A DNA stretch of 24,671 nt from BHER01 sp051652245 (GTDB lineage Bacteria; Bacillota_I; Bacilli_A; Culicoidibacterales; Culicoidibacteraceae): the NCBI GenBank assembly GCA_051652245.1, contig JBOFTV010000001.1, forward strand, positions 1 to 24,671, in the 5' to 3' direction. A program made the translations under genes and the position numbers. Positions 21,812 through 24,671 of this stretch are shown piece after piece; position 1 is the first letter of the stretch; each line of letters opens with the position of its first letter. The notes beneath the pieces were generated by a model, which saw nothing but the letters and a program-made list of their open reading frames with translations, was not told the DNA's origin and did no database searches.

Positions 21812-24671
21812 TTATTTTCTTGTTGCTTTATTACGGTATTTACGTCCTACAGTCGCAATGGCTGCAGCAAGTAATACTCCAATTGTACTTCCCATGATTG
21901 TTTCTTTTATCTGTGATCCCGTTGCTGGGAGTTTATCAGTGTTTGTCTGTGTTGTTTCTTCTGCTGGCTTCTCTGTTGGCTCTCCTGGTTTTGTTGGCTC
22001 TCCTGGTTTTGTTGGGTCTCCTACAGTAATTTTTGTTGATCTCTCCACGCGGTTTCCTGTACTATCCGAGACTGCATATGTTATTGTGTATGTTCCAACC
22101 TTACTTGTATCAACACCTGAAACATTTTTCATTGTTGATACAACATTGAGTGCATTCGTTTGTGTTGTAACAACTTCTACTTTTGCTGTTAAATCACCAT
22201 CTTCGGCATCAATAGCTGAGACTAAAGCATCCATGTCACCAAACTCAGCATTTTCTCCAATTGCTAATTCTCTTGTTGTAATCACTGGGGCATATGAGAA
22301 AAATTGCGCGTATAGTTTAATGTTGTTGGCGGGCATTTTTGTTAAATTAAACTCCCATTTTGTTCCGCTTCCATCAGCTGCTGTATTCCAACCCATAAAC
22401 GTATACCCTTGTCTTATTGGAGCTTCTGGTTCAGTTATTAGAGTATCATATTGCTGTAAAACAAGTTCTGGCGTAATTCCTGTTCCACCGTTTGTGATAA
22501 CATCATATTCTACTGTATATGAATTAACCGTAAAAATTGCATACAATGTGATATTTTCATCCGTGAGGGTATCATTTTCAAAGCTCCACGTTTTCCCAGT
22601 GCCATCAGCTGCTGTATTCCAACCAAGGAATTCATATCCGACTTTTACTTGTTTTGCTGGCTCTGCTAACTGTGTTCCATAATCTTGACTTACCGCAGCT
22701 GGTGTTACGCCTGCTGCTCCATTTAAATTATAAGTTACAGTGTATGTATTAATTCTGTATTGAGCGTATAGTGTCATGTCATTGGCTGGCATTTTGTTTA
22801 CGCTAAAATTCCATTTAATGCCACTTCCATCGGCTGCTGTATTCCATTCAATAAATGTATGTCCTCGTTTTATTGGTTCTTGTGGCTCTGTAAGTACCTT
22901 ATCATATTCTTGTGTTTCTGTCTTTGGGGCAATTCCCGTTCCACCATTTGTTGCAATGTCATAAGCAGCTGTATATGAATTAACAGCAAAAATTGCATAC
23001 AAGATAATGTTTTCATTTGGTAAGACATCTTCACTAAAATTCCACATGCTCCCTGTAGCATCGGCTGCTGTATTCCACCCAAGGAAGCGGAAGCCAATTT
23101 TTGTTGGCATTACTGGTTGGTCTAATAAATCTCCTGGTTTTTTGATTGTTCTGTTTGGATTTTCACCTTCTCCACCGTTTGACTCAAAGTCAAAATCAAT
23201 AGAAAATCCATATTGAGCGTATAATATGATATTTTCTGCTGGGATTTTATCTGATGCAAAATTCCATGTTTTACCATTTCCATCAAGTTGCGTGTTCCAA
23301 TTAATGAAATGCTGCCCTGGTTTTACTGGATTTTGTGGTGCACTTACAAGCGTATCATAGTTTTGAACAGTTGCTGGAATCATCCCCGTTCCACCAGCTA
23401 AATCATAGCTTATGCTGTAAGCATTAATCGTAAATTGGGCATATAATGTAATATTTTCTGCTGGCATAGGATTTGTCATAAAATCCCATTGAACGTCTGT
23501 TCCACTTGCCATTTTATTCCAACCACTAAATGAATATCCTCGTTTTACTGGAGCCGTTGGCTCTGTTAGTGCTGTTCCAAAATTCTGTGTTACAGCTCCT
23601 GGCGCTATTCCTTCTACTCCATTTAAATCATATGTTATCGTATACTCGTTGATGCTGTATTGAGCATATAATGTGATATTATTATTTGGCATTGTTCCCG
23701 TCAAGAAATCAAAGAGTGTACCGCCACCGTCCACTGTTGAACTCCAACCAATAAATCTATAGCCAAGGCGCGTTGGTTGAGTCGGTTCTTTGATTTGTAA
23801 TCCATTTCCCTGTGTAATTGGACTTGGTGCTGTACTTTGACCGCCATTAACATCAAATGTTACTGTATATTCATTTAGTTTAAACTGTGCATATAAAATA
23901 ATATCGTTTGCTGGCAATCTGTCTATAGCAAAGTTCCATAATGTACTAGAATTTGTTTCTAACTGACTCCACCCAATAAATGAATGACCTATTTTTGTTG
24001 GATTTTCTGGAGCAGCTAAAAGTGTATCAAAATTTTGGATAGCATCTGGAGCTACACCAACTCCACCATTCAAGTTATATATTATTGTAAATGAATTTAC
24101 TAAGTATTGCGCGTAGAGCGTAACATTATTTGCCGGCACTTTATTTACCGCAAAATTCCAGACACTTCCACTTCCATCAGCTGCTGTATTCCAATTGATG
24201 AATTCATGACCTATTTTTCGTGGCGCTTCAGGTGCTGTTAACAATGTGTCATATTGATAAGCCTCTGGTTCTGGTACTGTACTATTACCACCATTAATAT
24301 CGAATGTTACATTATAATTATTTCGTGTGAATTGCGCATACAGCGTTGTGTTCATCGCTGGAATTGTTGACGTCGCAAAGTTCCATGTTGTTCCACTTCC
24401 ATTAGCTACTGTATTCCAACCAACAAATGTTGATCCTAACTTTGTTGGAGCTGTTGGTTCCACTACTACTGTACCATAGTTTTGTCTTAATGCTGCTGGA
24501 GCTATACTGTCTCCCCCATTTATGTCAAATGTTAACGCGTATTCATTGATGCTGTATTGCGCATATAACGTGCTGTCCATTGCTGGAATTGTTGACGTTG
24601 TAAAGTTCCATGTTGTTCCACTTCCATTGGCTACTGTATTCCAACCAACAAATGTTGATCCTAACTTTGTT
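21812..24671 (-). CDS. LPXTG-anchored surface protein with InlB B-type repeats (C-terminal part; start beyond right edge)
   Basis: The frame is open from the stop at 21812 to the right edge, giving about 952 residues. The ATG at 24580 lies inside a repeat and is not the real start. The visible part holds about eleven Listeria-Bacteroides repeats (PF09479 type), each with a G-x-x-F-x-G-W-N-T core and ending in LYAQ or LYAI followed by TYDLNGG-like strands. Next comes one Ig-like domain of the kind seen in surface proteins (ITTRELAIGENAEFGD to STKITVG, DNA about 22020-22290), then a Pro/Lys/Glu-rich linker with GEPTKP repeats. It ends with LPATG (DNA 21917-21931), a hydrophobic span and the basic tail RKYRNKATRK. 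A sortase would link it to peptidoglycan. Such repeat stalks often present an N-terminal adhesin, which is not visible here. A strong terminator follows the stop. Confidence 0.95.
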   Translation of the reverse strand, partial: TKLGSTFVGWNTVANGSGTTWNFTTSTIPAMDSTLYAQYSINEYALTFDINGGDSIAPAALRQNYGTVVVEPTAPTKLGSTFVGWNTVANGSGTTWNFATSTIPAMNTTLYAQFTRNNYNVTFDINGGNSTVPEPEAYQYDTLLTAPEAPRKIGHEFINWNTAADGSGSVWNFAVNKVPANNVTLYAQYLVNSFTIIYNLNGGVGVAPDAIQNFDTLLAAPENPTKIGHSFIGWSQLETNSSTLWNFAIDRLPANDIILYAQFKLNEYTVTFDVNGGQSTAPSPITQGNGLQIKEPTQPTRLGYRFIGWSSTVDGGGTLFDFLTGTMPNNNITLYAQYSINEYTITYDLNGVEGIAPGAVTQNFGTALTEPTAPVKRGYSFSGWNKMASGTDVQWDFMTNPMPAENITLYAQFTINAYSISYDLAGGTGMIPATVQNYDTLVSAPQNPVKPGQHFINWNTQLDGNGKTWNFASDKIPAENIILYAQYGFSIDFDFESNGGEGENPNRTIKKPGDLLDQPVMPTKIGFRFLGWNTAADATGSMWNFSEDVLPNENIILYAIFAVNSYTAAYDIATNGGTGIAPKTETQEYDKVLTEPQEPIKRGHTFIEWNTAADGSGIKWNFSVNKMPANDMTLYAQYRINTYTVTYNLNGAAGVTPAAVSQDYGTQLAEPAKQVKVGYEFLGWNTAADGTGKTWSFENDTLTDENITLYAIFTVNSYTVEYDVITNGGTGITPELVLQQYDTLITEPEAPIRQGYTFMGWNTAADGSGTKWEFNLTKMPANNIKLYAQFFSYAPVITTRELAIGENAEFGDMDALVSAIDAEDGDLTAKVEVVTTQTNALNVVSTMKNVSGVDTSKVGTYTITYAVSDSTGNRVERSTKITVGDPTKPGEPTKPGEPTEKPAEETTQTNTDKLPATGSQIKETIMGSTIGVLLAAAIATVGRKYRNKATRK
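21917..21931 (-). other. LPATG sortase recognition site
   Basis: Codons for Leu-Pro-Ala-Thr-Gly lie 35 residues before the end of the protein, followed by a hydrophobic span and a basic tail, the complete three-part class A type sorting signal. Confidence 0.9.
22300..24671 (-). repeat. Array of about eleven 67-76-residue B-type repeats
   Basis: Each unit of roughly 200-230 bases encodes a core such as GWNTAADGSG-x-x-W-F, an N-x-x-LYAQ strand and a Y-x-x-NGG strand. The copies are diverged except the two nearest the right edge, which are almost identical over the last ~86 visible bases with a 225-base period, evidence of recent duplication. Two units carry an insertion giving ATNGGTG or ITNGGTG rather than NGG. 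The array continues beyond the window. Confidence 0.9.

Noticed and set aside
21858..22682. Long plus-strand frame of 274 residues opposite the surface protein
   Set aside because: It mirrors the repetitive B-repeat and linker codons, shows no known family and no promoter or ribosome binding site. The minus frame is clearly the real gene.
24478..24580. ATG at 24580 as the start of the surface protein
   Set aside because: The frame is open upstream to the window edge and encodes another B-type repeat, so this ATG is an internal methionine.

Overview
The window looks like chromosomal DNA of a low-GC Gram-positive bacterium (Bacillota-type). The evidence is AT-rich sequence, strong AGGAG-type ribosome binding sites, sigma-A-like promoters (TTGACG-N18-TATAAT seen twice), an LPXTG sortase-anchored surface protein, a lipobox lipoprotein, a TagG-type ABC permease and a TagF/TagB-type polymerase domain. 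I cannot name the genus. Every gene I accept lies on the minus strand, so transcription runs from high to low coordinates. No tRNA, rRNA, CRISPR array or insertion sequence was seen.

In transcription order: (1) 24671-21812 is the C-terminal part of a very large surface protein made of about eleven 67-76-residue Listeria-Bacteroides (InlB B-type) repeats, an Ig-like domain, a linker and an LPATG anchor. (2) 21554-20766 is a histidine-phosphatase lipoprotein with its own promoter and an unusual structured leader. (3) 20648-20043 is a DedA-family membrane protein. (4) 19863-14636 is a compact operon lysS - TPR protein - gltX that ends in an intrinsic terminator. (5) 14477-13128 is a secreted coiled-coil M23 peptidase with a proline-rich linker and its own promoter and terminator. 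(6) 12936 to the left edge is one co-directional run of eight genes. It starts from a good promoter with a secreted subtilase, then a UDP-glucose dehydrogenase (ugd), a GT2 protein with a large unassigned N-terminus, a small coiled-coil protein, a hydrolase-GT2-GT4 fusion, a TagG/Wzm-type ABC permease, a GT2-TagF fusion and a truncated GT2.

Region 6 reads as a locus for a surface polysaccharide or teichoic/teichuronic-acid-like polymer. Ugd supplies UDP-glucuronate, several glycosyltransferase domains build the repeat unit, the TagF-like domain can add polyol-phosphate, and the ABC-2 permease exports the product. The ATPase partner of the permease is not in the window. The co-transcribed subtilase, with six C-terminal ~43-residue repeats I do not recognise, is the odd member. 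Other points worth a second look are a possible H-type pseudoknot/terminator in the leader of the phosphatase gene, and a superduplicated TPR protein sandwiched between two aminoacyl-tRNA synthetase genes.
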